A stretch of DNA of 64,000 bases from Ehretia macrophylla (taxonomy: Eukaryota > Streptophyta > Magnoliopsida > Boraginales > Ehretiaceae), in contig CM075765.1 of the NCBI GenBank assembly GCA_037974665.1, positions 19,946,648 through 20,010,647 on the forward strand, in the 5' to 3' direction. The notes beneath the pieces are model-generated. The model saw nothing but the letters and a program-made list of their open reading frames with translations, was not told the origin of the DNA and did no database searches. Shown piece by piece: positions 10,243-22,581 of this stretch; the stretch's first letter is position 1; every line of letters starts with the position of its first letter. Position numbers and translations under genes: made by a program.

Positions 10243-11504
10243 AATAGATGAAATTTATATATCGAAATAAGTAGAGTCATTATAAGGTGTAAAATAATAA
10301 AGCAAGCCAGAAATCGATGGAAGCAAAGCAAAAGGTGAACCTGGTTAACCCTTGCTTTTCTGGAGTTGAAGCTTCACTTGTGAAATTGGAGCAAAATCGT
10401 AGGCCTTTTGTGTGGGGGGGTGTGTGTGTGTGTGTTTTTTTTTTTTTGTTGCAATATGGGGTTTTTTTAATCATATGCTTCTATATTTGTTTGCTAATTA
10501 AATACGGTAATTAGATTTCAGCATTTAATGCTTTAATTTCTAACCATAGTTGGAAAACTAGTTTAACAAAATTTATGTAGCCTATAGATGAAATATAGTG
10601 ACACGTGGCATTAATCGGGAGAAGTATTGTGTGGAATTGTAGATGAGCCAACTGTAAAGAGACTATTTAATAAATAATTCTTTAGTTTTTTTTTTTTTTT
10701 TTTTTTAAAATAACAACTTGGTCAATGATCTTTAAGTTTCTTTTATTTCTTTAGATCCTCCAGGTTCTAAGTTAAGGGACCCCATTAATTCCCATCCAAA
10801 GGTAAACGTAAGACTAACAACCAATTAAGCAAGGGAAAAAAAGGGAATTCATCTGCCATTATCTATCGAATGCGAAACTTGAGATATTTAGTAGCACATG
10901 GTCATGTGGGTTATCATTAATGTATTGTAAAGATCCTAACTTCACCACGAAGATAATTGATACTTCCTAGATAATAGCCATAAAAAAATATGAAGCATAA
11001 GATCACCTATATTCATACATAGATTTTATTTGTATTTTTTTTATTTAAATAGAGATTTAAGCTAATATTACATAAAATATAAATAATGTTACACTTATCA
11101 AAAATTGATTTCAAAATCTCTTGCGCACAAAGCAAAAACCATACGAATAGACCAAATACCCAGTGATTACTTGCAGATTCTTAGCTCTGGTCATAATAAT
11201 TGCATAAACGTTCTTCGCGTGATGTATCATTTATGAAACAATAGCTTGCAATATCCGGTAAACGTCTTTTATTTGTTTGATTGCATCAACAATTTTCATC
11301 TCTTTGTGCTCTTAAATAAATTTAGTCAGTGAAGGTATAAAATTCTCAAAAACAGCTAGTAGGTGGAGGCAAATTACAGGAACCCTGAAGCTGAAAAATG
11401 CATTCGGCACTGACCAAAAAGCTGTTTCTTTCTTAGCTCCGATGGTAATAGTTATACACCCACGTTCTTTGCGATCTCCGGAAAGACGTTGACTTAAATA
11501 ATCT

Positions 11505-11576
<72 letters not shown>

Positions 11577-12268
11577 CAGGAGTTAGCAACATTCGCACCT
11601 ACTGTTAAAGATAATGCACTAAGGTCTTTTTAACACGGTTTTTAAATATTTAAAAGTACTTCTTTTGAGTTTAAAGTTAAAATTAACTTGTTCAACCTAT
11701 TTTCGAAAAAAAAAAATTTAAGATAAAAAAGAGCTAAAAGATAAGAAACTTCAAATCCAAAGTTTTTGGACAAAGCTTTAACGAGACTGTTTGTGCATAA
11801 TGTGTGAAGTTATTTTTTTTTCCCTCTAAAATATCCTTCCATATTTTTAAAAACCTAATATTACTCTCAAAATTTCTAAGAATTCACAATTTGCCCTTAA
11901 GGAGTTTCATTTTTGTTCATTTTCATAGCCCACAATACTTTCATATCAATTTTTTGATGACATGCTAAATAGGTTCACGACAGTTAACAATACTTCTAAT
12001 ATGACAACGCCAAACAATTAACAATTTTTGTTTAACATTACTTTTGACCGAAACTTTACGCTGAAAGCTCTACTGCTTAACAGCTAAAATTTCACAAATA
12101 GGCCAAACAAACTCTTAGTTAGATAAAATGGTCATTTAATAAATAAAATGGTCATAATATAAATCTCTCTGTAACATTTTACTTTTTAAATAAAATGGTC
12201 TTTTAATACCTACCTAATGCATTTTCTAATGAATTAGATAAGATATTTACTCCCTGGAGATATAATAA
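10243..12268. repeat. Duplicated segment, copy A, right part
   Basis: It matches 13318-15395. Both copies stop matching right after GGAGATATAATAAAA. Relative to copy B it lacks about 100 bp (see 14480-14583). It holds poly-T and GT runs near 10420-10450 and a long AT run. No gene is recognised. Confidence 0.9.
11509..11573. repeat. (AT)n microsatellite
   Basis: About 32 perfect AT units. The matching run in copy B (14674-14713) has about 20. Confidence 0.97.
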
Positions 12269-13014
12269 AAAACCAATACCACCCTGCATTTACGCCCAAA
12301 GAGTTGAAAAAAAAAAAAATAAATAATACATGCAAATCATGCATAGGGTTTATTTAATAATACATGCAAATCGTGCAAATAACTATTACCACCCTTCATT
12401 TTCCGATATTTCTTTGTTTATACGACTTTTGCTTAAATAGCATAAAGCACCAAATCGAGAAAGTTTCTCAATGCTTATTAAAGAGAGAACGGGGTTCACA
12501 TTAGATATATAATATATTATATATTAACTTGGACTTGGCTCTTCTATAATTATATTTTATACAATTTCACGCTATACTTCTCCTGATTAATGCCACATAT
12601 CATTATATTTCATCTACGGTCTACATAATTTTTGTTAAACTAGCTTTCTAACTATGGTTAGAAAGTATTAAATGCTAAAATCTAACTATCACATTTAATT
12701 AGCAAAACAAATATAAGCCATATTTAGCTTACAAACCTATACGTTTTTTGTGCTCCAAAAAATATTACATGACCACTTTTTATGGAAAGTGGTTTAGTGA
12801 GAAAATGATTTTTATGGCTTTAATTGTAGGCTTAACCAAATATGCACAAAGTGTCTAGTGTGAAAAAACAATAATCTTTAAAGTCTTGAGAAAATTATAT
12901 AGAAGTTGGACCAAAAAAAGAAAAAAAAAAGCCATTAGATTTTTGCTCCAAGAAATCATACAATTTCGTTTTTATATATAAAAAAATCATATAATATTTG
13001 TTTGAGCTAACTCG
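12269..13014. other. AT-rich interval between copies A and B
   Basis: Between the two direct copies. No gene is seen. 12530-12725 is an inverted, diverged copy of part of the repeat; the rest is AT-rich with no recognisable feature. Confidence 0.6.
12530..12725 (-). repeat. Inverted copy of part of the duplicated segment
   Basis: Read on the minus strand it matches about 10480-10660 (and 13548-13720): TTTGCTAATTAAAT, then GCATTTAAT, CTAACCATAGTTAG, TAGTTTAACAAAA, GATGAAATATA and GGCATTAATC in the same order. Identity is clearly lower than between copies A and B, so it is older. Confidence 0.8.
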
Positions 13015-14670
13015 TGTTGATGTTGTAGAGTTAATAACTTTATTTGTGATTATTTTAAATTTTAGTGAATTGGAGTGGGAATTTGCAAGTCCCACAAATT
13101 AATTACAGTTCAGCTACAACTTCGGACAACAACATCATAGTAGAATTTGAAAGAGCAAAATATTAAGCGTAGTAAACAAAAACACAATATCTAATAAATT
13201 AAATAGTAAAATATTATTAATAAAATTTCTCTACATAAATGATCAATAAGTTCAGAACCATTCTTTGCAAGAATGTACTGGAAGTTTCTCCAAAATTTAT
13301 TATGCAATCATCATAATAGATGAAATTTATATATCGAAATAAGTAGAGTCATTATAAGGAGTAAAATAATAAAGCAAGCCATAAATTGATGGAAGCAAAG
13401 CAAAAGGTGAACCTGGTTAACCCTTGCTTTTCTGGAGTTGAAGCTTCACTAGTGAAATTGGAGCAAAATCGTAGGTCTTTTGTGTGGGGGTGTTTTTTTT
13501 TTTTTTTTTTTTGCAATATGGGATTTTTTTAATCTTATGCTTCCATATTTGTTTTCTAATTAAATACGGTAATTAAATTTCAGCATTTAATGCTTTAATT
13601 TCTAACCATAGTCGGAAAGCTAGTTTAACAAAATTTATATAGTCTATAAATGAAATATAGTGACACGTGGCATTAATCGGGAGAAGTATTGCGTGAAATT
13701 GTAGATGAGCCAACTGTAAAGAGACTATTTAATAAATAGTTCTTTAGTTTTTTTTTTTATAAAAAAAATAACAACTTGGTCAATGATCTTTAAGTTTCTT
13801 TTATTTCTTTAGATCCTCCAGGTTCCAAGTTAAGGGACCCCATTAATTCCCATCCAAAGGTAAACGTAAGACTAACAACCAATTAAGCAAGGGCAAAAAA
13901 GGGAATTCATCTGCCATTATCTATCGAATGCGAAACTTGAGATATTTAGTAGCACATGGTCATGTGGGTTATCAGTAATGTATTGTAAAGATCTCAAGTT
14001 CATCACGAAGATAATTGATACTAGCTAGATAATAGCCATAAAAAAATGAAGCATAAGATCACATATATTCATACATAGATTTTATTTGTAGATTTTTTTT
14101 ATTTAAAGGGAAGTTTAAGTCAATATTATATAAAATACAACTGGTGTTAATTACATTTATCGAAAATTGATCTCGAAATCTCTCGCGCACAAAACAAGAA
14201 CTATACGAGACCAAATACCCAGTGATTACTTGTAGATTCTTGGCTCTGGTCATAATAATTACACAAACGTTCTTCGCGTAATGTATTATTTATGAAACAA
14301 TAGCTTGGAATATACGATAAATGTCTTTTATTTAATTTGTTTGATTGCATCAACAATTTTCATCTCTTTGTGCTCTTAAATAAATTTAGTCAGTGAAGGT
14401 ATAAAATTCTCAAAAACAGCTGGTAAGTGGAGGCAAATTACAGGAACCCTGAAGCTCAAAAATGCATACGGCACTGAACCAAAAAAAAAAAAAACCCCCT
14501 AACAACTCAGCCTTAGACATAGGGCTTATAGAACAAATAGTTCTTTACTTTTTTTTTTTAAATAACATCTTTGAAGAATAGAAAAAGCTGTTTCTTTCTT
14601 AGCTCCGATGGTAATAGTTATACACCCACGTTCTTTGCGATCTCTAGAAAGACGTTGACTTAAATAATCT

Positions 14671-14716
<46 letters not shown>

Positions 14717-15395
14717 CAGGAGTTAGCAACATTCGCACCTACTGTTAAAGATAATGCACTAAGGTCTTTTTAATACGGTTTTTACATATTTAAAAGTACT
14801 TCTTTTGAGTTTAAAGTTAAAATTAACTTGTTTAACCTATTTTTGAAAAAAAAATAAAGATAAAAAAGAGCTAAAAGATAAAAAACTTCAAATCCAAAGT
14901 TTTTGGACAAAGCTTTACCGTGCATAATATGTGAAGTTATTTTTTTTCCCTCTAAAATATCCCTCCATATTTTTAAAAACCCAATATTACTCTCAAAATT
15001 TCTAAGAATCCGCAATTTGCCCTTAAGGAGTTTCATTTTTGTTCATTTTCATAGCCCACAATACTTTCATATCAATTTTTTGATTACAGGCTAAATAGGT
15101 TCACGACAGTTAACAATACTTCTAATATGACAACGCCAAACAATTAACAGTTTTTGTTTAACATTACTTTTGACCAAAACTTTACGCTGAAAGCTCTATT
15201 GCTTAACCGTTAAAATTTCACAAATAGGCCAAACAAACTCTTGGTTAGATAAAATGGTCATTTAATAAATAAAATGGTCATAATATAAATCTCTCTGTAA
15301 CATTTTACCTTTTAAATAAAATGGTCTTTTAATACCTACCTAATGCATTTTCTAATGAATTAGATAAGATATTTACTCCCTGGAGATATAATAAA
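13015..15395. repeat. Duplicated segment, copy B (uninterrupted)
   Basis: A near-identical direct copy of 1-301 plus 10243-12268. It serves as the empty-site reference for element 1. It includes a ~100-bp piece at about 14480-14583 that copy A lacks and copy C keeps. No coding region is recognised. Confidence 0.92.
14674..14713. repeat. (AT)n microsatellite in copy B
   Basis: About 20 AT units at the position of the 11509-11573 run. Confidence 0.95.
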
Positions 15396-16960
15396 ATCTG
15401 CGTCAAAAGATCCTGATGATTTACAAAATTTTCTTCCCATATGGCTTTTGAATGAAAGCTTGGAATCCTTAGAAACGATGCAAAAGAAAAAAGAAGAAGG
15501 TAGTCTACTAAATTGAAGAAAGTGAAAATAAGTAGTTTCCATAAAGAAATACGCTAGGGAAAAGAAAAATGACTTTAGAAATCAATGTTCTAGCTAGCAG
15601 TTGTACATGTATTCTTACAACCAAATTACGTAAATATTGCCCCTAAGATTATAAGAAAAGCCTGAATATTATTATATGCCTAAAAGATATGAACGCTAAG
15701 TTTTTCTGTTACACTGTATTTAAAAATGTCAATGATAACAAATAGAAATAGTAAACAACTTTCTAACAACTTAAATTTTTTAAAAGATGTTTAGTATATT
15801 TATTCATTATCTTTAACAAGTCCTCTCATGTGTAGGCCAGATTTATTTTAAGCTTGCATATTGACTACTTTTAATAAAAACTAAATTAAAAAGGAATGCA
15901 TTCTAAGTATGTTTAGGAGGAGGTAATTAAGAATTAATGATGGATGAAATTCATCCCTTTCCATGAAATAGAATTAGAAATGTTGGATAAGTTTTTTAAA
16001 AATGTATCAAAATAGTTTAGGAAAAACCGCAAACGGAGAAGTCATAGTAGAAAGTGATAAGCTCAACCAATTACATAGAAGTCTAAAAATAAAAGATCTA
16101 CCGCAAGCTGAACATTTGGACATATGCGAAAGTAAAGTCAAGGAAAATGCAACCCCTAGTACATGCACAAATTTTATTTTATTTTTTTTTGTTGATTAAC
16201 GTGAGAACTCAACTGGCGAACTTACGAGTGTAACAATGTACTCTAATAAATGCTATGGGTTAGTCAAGTCTAATAAACATCTAAGGAGTTTTAAACCCAA
16301 AATAGCTTGCAACTTTCTTTTTGGTTGACAAAGAACCGTGTGTTCAACAAAAAAAAAGAGAGACAAAGAAATTAAAAAAAAAAAAAAACAAAGAACCGTG
16401 TGTATTGAGTGACATTTTCCGGGTAGAGATATTGGGGATAAAAAGGGTAGAATTAGAAGTTGAATACTTCCAATCTAACTCAAATATCTCTTTCATCTTG
16501 CTAAATCCTACTTAAATAATGTAGTGAGAAACATTATTAATATAATTTAGACATTTCATGCACGCCAATACTTTGAATGTGCAATACATTTGGCCACAAA
16601 AAACAAAAAAAAAAACAAAAAAAACAAAAGGTGCAACACGCCTTATAAAAAAAAAAGGAACAATCGTGGCTTGAGAAATTAATCATAAAGTTATGCTAAA
16701 ATAATCAATCATTCTTCTGTCACATAATAAAAATGCCACGACTAAGAAATTTAATAGCCATGTGAAATTTCCAGAATCATCAAACAATGGGTTAAATACT
16801 ACTATAAAGATCAATTGAACGAAATTATGAGCCTTGATGGATATTGAATGAATTTTCAATATTGTCGTACTAGTAGATGGAGGTTGAAAAAGTAGTCGAG
16901 CACGCCGTTAGAGACCAGCAAGATAAACCCAACCAGCAATGTTTTAATTTCGGTTGTAAT
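15396..16960. other. AT-rich stretch without a recognised gene
   Basis: Unique AT-rich sequence with several poly-A runs (16376-16390, 16600-16660). The short reading frames resemble nothing known and have poor codon structure. Confidence 0.5.
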
Positions 16961-16969
16961 TGATCAGTG

Positions 16970-17900
16970 CAAGAAAGCAGGACGCGGGCGACGAATTTGG
17001 TGGTGGAAATTTTTTTTGCCGCCAAATGAAAGGCAATGGAGTCTCAGAGTCCGTCTTAATTTTGTTGCCAAATTGGGCGTCAAAACTTGGCTCTATAATT
17101 CGGCGACGGAATGAAGACAGATTTTCTAATAAATATTTATAAAAATAAATTTAAAGTCTTTCACAAATTGGCAACATATTGTCGACGGAATTTGTTTTTA
17201 ATTACAAAAAAATGAAATATATGATTGTGTCTTCATTGCGTCACAAATTTGCAACAAATTGGCGACGAGGGTTTTTATTAATTTTTTTTAAAAAAATTAT
17301 AAAATATAACAGTTCGTCGCCATTCTATCGCTATTTACTCAATGGAATGGCGACGGAATTTTATTTTTAACTTTTACAAAATGAAATATAAGATTCCGTC
17401 CCAAATAGGAGACAAACAAGAGACGGAAGATTCTTATTAATTTTAAAAAATAAAATATAATAGTCCGTTATCATTCCACATAAATTAAAACATAACAATA
17501 TAACAATACAAAAGTAAAATAAAATAATATAACAACATAACAGTACAAAATATTTAAAAAATGAAATAAAGGATCTGTCCCAATTCCTTCTAAAAATTGC
17601 GAGGAATGGCGACTGAATAATTTTATCAATTTTAAAAAACTAAAATATAACAGTATAAAATATATAAAAATAATACCAAATAAAAGGCCAATTTAGTAAT
17701 TTAGTAACTCTCTATTTTAATTTGAACTTCATAATAAATAAAATATCAATATATTATTATATTTTTATTGGCTTTAAGTAAAAGATAGATAAAATTAAAA
17801 TTCGGTCGCAATTATGTTGCCAATTGCAACAGATTGGTGATGGAAATTTAGTGGTCTGTCGCTTTTCCATCGCAAATTAAGATAGAATGGAATGGATTTT
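16970..17900. repeat. Array with CGACGGAAT core (CACTA-like subterminal repeats)
   Basis: Degenerate units spaced about 85-90 bp carry GGCGACGGAATTT and its complement (TTCCGTC, TTCGTCGCCA), separated by AT-rich DNA with AAATGAAATATA. Such motifs are typical of subterminal regions of dicot CACTA elements. No terminal CACTA motif is found at either side, so this is probably a remnant. Confidence 0.55.
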
Positions 17901-18300
17901 TAATTAAAATAAAGGAAGATAGCTTTTATTTTAATTATATAAGTGGGATTGCGCCTAGAATAGAGGACAATTTATATACCTTTGTAGTTTCTAAATTAAA
18001 ATAATTTTGGTTTGTATTTCACAACCATGTGAATTTTGACAAAAAATCTCATAAGCAATCCATCAAACTTATCAAATTAAACATCTCATTAATATTAAAA
18101 GCTAATTTAGTAATTCTCTATTTTAGTTTGAACTTCATAAATAATTAAGTAAAATGTCAATATATTATCATATTTTTATAAGTTTTTAAATTATTTATTA
18201 ATAAGTATAAGAAAATTACATGGCGACAGACTTTAAAATAAAAACAAAGTAGATCACTTTTATTTTAACTATAGAAGTGTGATTGCACCTAGAATAGACG
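17685..18300. repeat. Tandem duplication of about 400 bp
   Basis: About 17690-17980 resembles about 18105-18320. Shared blocks include CTATTTTAGTTTGAACTTCAT (T or A variants), TCAATATATTATCATATT and GATTGCACCTAGAATAGA. It is part of the same repetitive region as the CGACGG array. Confidence 0.65.
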
Positions 18301-18976
18301 ACAGTTTTATGTGGCTTGGAGATAAGAGTCTGTGATAGAGATAGAGAGATGGTAGGACACTTTGGTAGTGATTGAGGTAGAGGAGAAGGGTGGTGGTGGT
18401 ACGGTGGTGAAGGGGAGAAGAACGAAAAGAGGAAAAGCAAAAAAATAATACTAATTTTTCTATTGCCTAAGCTTTATTTGGCTATTTTATTTTTCAAAAA
18501 ACTGTTTATTTGGTATGCAGATGCAATGACGGTCACTTTTTTGGACGGAAAATAAAAAAAAAAAATTAAAGTGGCCACAAAATTAAAACACAAAAGATTC
18601 AAAGGCTATTTTTCTAAATATATATTTTTTCCAAGAGAGGCCTCTATGGATTTTTTTATTTTTTATTTTTTGGTTGATCAAACATATGCATTTCAAAGCT
18701 TTATAAATTAAATAACATTATATTAAAATGGTATTATAGAATCGACTCTCAATCCTAATTGATAAAATCTACGCATTACTTACTTAATTGACAAGGAGTT
18801 TTTCTCTCTTTAGTGTTTCGAATTACTTTGACCCAACTAATAATCCCCAATTAGATGTAATAATTGGGTAATTAATTAGAGAATAAGTGAAACTCTGGAA
18901 ATTGAGAAACCGCCGTCATCATATTATTGAGTATTATTTCATAAAATTATTTATCATTCATGATGACACCAAGATA
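18301..18976. other. Downstream flank of the laccase pseudogene
   Basis: AT-rich, with a GGTGGTGGT stretch near 18380. No gene is recognised. Any laccase poly(A) signal would be here, but none can be singled out. Confidence 0.5.
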
Positions 18977-19172
18977 TCACACCAGATTGTCCCACCCGAA
19001 TGACTTTTCCAGAGGTAGTTGTACAAGTTGATCACTTGCAGGAGTAATTTTGAAATGGTTGTTACATTGTGGAAGATCAAGAGGGGGTGCAGGCAATGAC
19101 GTTGACTGAGTTGGTCCATTCTCCACGATAAAAGTAGTTGTTAGACCCATTGACATGTGCATCAACCAAACA
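18977..19172 (-). pseudogene. Laccase exon 6 (last exon)
   Basis: Reads VWLMH then directly [15 protein letters not shown] and ends [11 protein letters not shown]. Laccases have W-(F/L)-MHCHxxxH here, so about six codons that carry the type 1 copper Cys and two His are missing, without a frame change. The expected stop after the final Cys is absent, and the frame runs 21 codons further to 18977. Confidence 0.9.
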
Positions 19173-19282
19173 CTTATATATCAAATTGAAGCCACATTTT
19201 TAGAAAGATGCATACATAATAAGAGGTTTCAGCGCAATGGACATGCATGTAAGAATGCAATGTTACAATCAATACAACCAAG

Positions 19283-19581
19283 CACTACAAAAAATTGGAG
19301 ATTTAGCGGCGCTTTTTTCGATATTTATCGGCGTTTCTTAAGCGCCGTTAAAACTTGTACCGGCACTTTAAAAAACGCCGTCTATAATTGCGTCGTTTTT
19401 TGTTTACACGGCGTTTGTTTAGAAACGCTGGTACACATATATGTCGACGTTTCAGCTAAACGCCACAAATTCATCAGCAAACTACAGCAGCGTTTTATAA
19501 ATGAACGCCGTAAATTATTGCGAAACCTTTCACGGCGTTATTTAGAAACGCTGGTATACATAAATGTCGGCGTTTCTTAGT
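19283..19581 (-). mobile_element. CACTA-like terminal fragment in the laccase last intron
   Basis: On the plus strand it starts CACTACAAAAAATTGG, the usual CACTA terminus, then has repeated GGCGTTT/AACGCCG subterminal motifs. About 19412-19450 and 19535-19575 are two copies of a unit starting TTAGAAACGCTGGTA. No opposite terminus is found, so it is a truncated or rearranged end. It lies in the intron between exons 5 and 6 of the laccase. Confidence 0.7.
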
Positions 19582-19700
19582 TAATTTTGACCCCTTACTC
19601 AACTTGCTCATGAAATATATCAGTTACGTTCCAACATGTTATCTAAATTTATAAAGCTAACCCGCAACACCACACAAAAATTATAGGCATGAAATTTTAC

Positions 19701-20045
19701 CTGGATTATTTGTTCGAAATCTAATGACAACCCATCCTCCTCTTAGAACGGCCACTGTATTACGTTGTGGTGGATTAACGAGATTGAAATTTTTTTCATC
19801 TCTTGTTAGGTCATAGTTGCCAAAACCTTGAGCCAAGACATAAAAATCAAAACCATGCAAGTGTATTGGATGGTTTTCTTTGCTCACCAAAGTAGTGTTT
19901 TGTAACACAATCTCAACCGTGGTATTCTACTTCAACTTCTTCACTTTTGTTGCTTCTTCTCCAATCCATATGAGGTCCCCATTGAATTGATTTGCAGGAT
20001 TTGTATAGTCAAACTTAGTAGGTGGTTCACTTGGAAAATCATTAG
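19701..20045 (-). pseudogene. Laccase exon 5, downstream part
   Basis: Continues exon 5 after Tat element 2. It reads DFPSEPPTKFDYTNPANQF, then a stop near 19930, [20 protein letters not shown] (copper ligands), GQGFGN-type sequence and [10 protein letters not shown]. It ends at a GTAAAA donor after NNPG. Removing the element and one ATTAG joins it to 29911 in frame. Confidence 0.93.
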
Positions 20046-20512
20046 TGATGAGGGGTTTCCGAGCTGAGGTGAGATGTCCATTCCGAGCTGAGGCGGGCTA
20101 ATCAGCGCCAAGACTAGCGCGTTCAACTGAATGTCCAACTAGGATGACTGGCCCGACCCCGGAAATCCTGACCTCAGTTCCAGCTATTCCGATGGGACAT
20201 AAAGCACTGATGGGACATAAAGCTGCACCACATTAAATCCTGTCAGACCAGAACTTAGTATAAATAGAGCTTCACCCTCTTCATTTAAGGAGGTAACTCG
20301 TTATTAAATGCTCTCAACTACCTTGCCAGCTCGGACATACTAATCATTCGCACGCTCGAGGGAAAAATCCGGATCATCACCCCGCCTTTTCCTTCTTTTC
20401 CTTGTGCAGGCTTGGTAGCCGACCCGGAAAGTACAGCTCGGAGGTCGACCTAAAAAGTCCAGCTCGGCGCAAGTAGCGCCCAACTTCAACTGTGAGATTT
20501 TCAACCTCGACA
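20046..20512 (+). repeat. 5' LTR of Tat element 2
   Basis: 467 bp, from TGATGAGG to CTCGACA. It is the same length as the 3' LTR and has a TATA box at 20259-20266. Confidence 0.96.
20259..20266 (+). promoter_or_regulatory. LTR TATA box (element 2)
   Basis: TATAAATA, at the position matching element 1. The 3' LTR has it at 29652-29659. Confidence 0.75.
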
Positions 20513-20515
20513 GTT

Positions 20516-20534
20516 TGGCGCCGTCTGTGGGGAA
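20516..20534 (+). other. Primer binding site of element 2
   Basis: TGGCGCCGTCTGTGGGGAA lies three bases after the LTR. It has the same TGGCGCCG start as element 1; the primer tRNA is uncertain. Confidence 0.7.
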
Positions 20535-20583
20535 AACCACGAGTTCTTTTATAACTCTCTTCACCACTCACTGAGAAACCATT

Positions 20584-22011
20584 ATGGTGCAAACTAGAAG
20601 CCACATCACACCGGTAGAGGATTCGTCCAACCCGGAAGGGGACCTCGAAACCACGTAGGTGCCTAGCCAAAACCTAACCCAAGCCGACGTTGGAACGAGC
20701 CAACGTATACACTTAGCCACTCAAACCAACCCCACAGCAGAAGGAGACCCCAACTCCAGCCTGTCACCGGAGATAAGGATGATGCTGAGGATGTTCGAGG
20801 AACTTAAGGAGCAGGTAGCCCAGCTAGCTGATGGCCCCCTAGCTCCGCAAGAGGCTATGCCGCGGCCATCGCGTCCACAATTCCACATCCCGGAGTCAAG
20901 GTGAAAACGGACGCAGGACGGGGAAGGCTTCCTAGAGCCGATGGCGAGATCCGATGCAGCGAGAGATATAAGGGCGACTTAAGCAGACCCCGAGCAGGCC
21001 AAGACCGCAGCTGCCATAGCCAAGGTCATTAACCAGCTCGGTGTAAGCCCATTCTCCCCTGAGGTACTGGCCACGCCACTGCCCGCCGGCAACTGTATGC
21101 CCAACCTGGCCGTATACAATGAAGATGGAGACCCAGCCAGCTACCTGCTTAATTTTGATCACCACATGACTCTGCATGACATGCCAGATCTCATGAAGGC
21201 GAAGACATTCCCGACCACCCTGGTTGGCAATGCCTTGGACTGGTTCCAGAAACTTCGTCCCGGTTCAATTGCAAGTTTTTACCAGCTGGCTGAGGCTTTC
21301 CTATCTCGCTTCGCTGGAAGCCGGCGCGCCACCCTCCATACTTCTACATTGCTGCTGGTGAAGCAACATAGAGGGGAAAGTTTGAGGGCCTACACGGATA
21401 GATTCAATGAAGAGTCCCTCCGAATTCCCAACCTAGAGGACTCCATGGCGTTGATGGCTTACCAGAGTGGGCTGAGGTCGGGCCCACTTACATCCTCCCT
21501 GGCAATCGACCCCGTAGACACTGTATCCGAGCTGATGGTACGAGCAGAAGGGTACATACACTCGGAGGAAATCCATCAGGCGAAAAGGGATGATGATAAG
21601 GAGAAGGAGGCCAGCAAGAAGGGAGAGACCTCCCGAGCCCAACTTGGGGGTAAATTGCAAAACGACCGAGGCAAGCAGCCCCAACAGCCAAAGCAGAACC
21701 CCTGGTTCACTATGTTCACTCCCCTCAACACCTCGAGGGAGCAGATCCTGATGGAGATCCAGCACCAGAACCACTTGCCTCCAGCTCCGAGGATGAAAGG
21801 TCGACCCGAGAAGCGCAATAGAACCAAGTATTGCCGCTACCATATGGACTACGGCCATACCACCGAAGAGTGCAAAGACTTGAAATAGGAGATCGAGGCA
21901 CTGATAGCCAGGGGCCACCTCCGAAGATATGTAGATTCACAGCCGACCCAGAATCCCGACCAAAGAGATAGGGAGAGAAGTCCACCCAGGCGCCAGGCTG
22001 GGGGCGGACAC
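20584..22011 (+). pseudogene. Gag polyprotein, element 2
   Basis: Starts MVQTRSHITPVED at 20584. Stops are at codon 25 (about 20656), codon 107 (TGA 20902, the same codon as in element 1), about 20980 and 21886 (TAG where element 1 has Gln). From 21097 the frame is open for 263 codons and includes the gag core ALDWFQKLRPGSI and the knuckle CRYHMDYGHTTEEC (C-x2-H-x4-H-x4-C). Protease follows in the same frame, so gag and protease form one continuous coding region in this family. Confidence 0.92.
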
Positions 22012-22581
22012 TTGGCTGTGATTGAGACCATTGCGGGAGGATTGGCGTCCGGAGGGGAGACCTCGGCTGGTAGGAAGGGTTATGTTCGTGCTGGGAGGGA
22101 ATATAGACCAGTGCGGGGACCTGCCCCGGAGATGCAGGAGCTCACCTTCTCCTCAGAAGACTTGGAGGGGGTGATATTACTTCATGACGACCCACTGGTG
22201 ATCAACACTGAAATAGCCAACTTCACCGTCAAGAGGTTGATGGTGGATATAGGGAGCTCGGCGGAAGTCTTATTCCTCAGCGCTTTTGGGCAAATGGGGC
22301 TGGACAGGAACCGACTCAAGCCATTGAGGGGTACTTTAGCTGGTTTCACCAGGCAGTCCCACCGAGCCGAAGGGGTTATCAACCTCCCGTTGAAGCTGGA
22401 AGATAGGGATAAGTGGGTATCGATGCAAGTCAACTTCATTGTGATGGATTGCAACTCCACTTACAATGGGATCTTAGGTCGGGTGGCACTCAACCACTTC
22501 AGGGCCGTCCCTGAAATTCCCGACCCCGGCCGGAGTGGCCACGATTCGCGTAGCCCAGCTCTCAGCTCGGGAATGTTATGA
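22012..22581 (+). pseudogene. Protease region, element 2
   Basis: In frame with gag. The active site reads MVDIGSSAEVLF: the catalytic Asp and Gly are present, but the Thr/Ser between them is Ile (22249-22251). Near 22512 it lacks 20 bp that element 1 has (after LNHFRAV). This shifts the frame, so the last codons are out of register and RT continues in another frame from 22535. Confidence 0.9.

Noticed and set aside
15360..16515. Several 60-65-codon frames
   Set aside because: They are scattered over both strands in AT-rich DNA with poly-A runs and show no conserved features.
19155..19580. 141-codon plus-strand frame
   Set aside because: It runs across the reverse strand of laccase exon 6 and the CACTA-like fragment, so it has no single origin.
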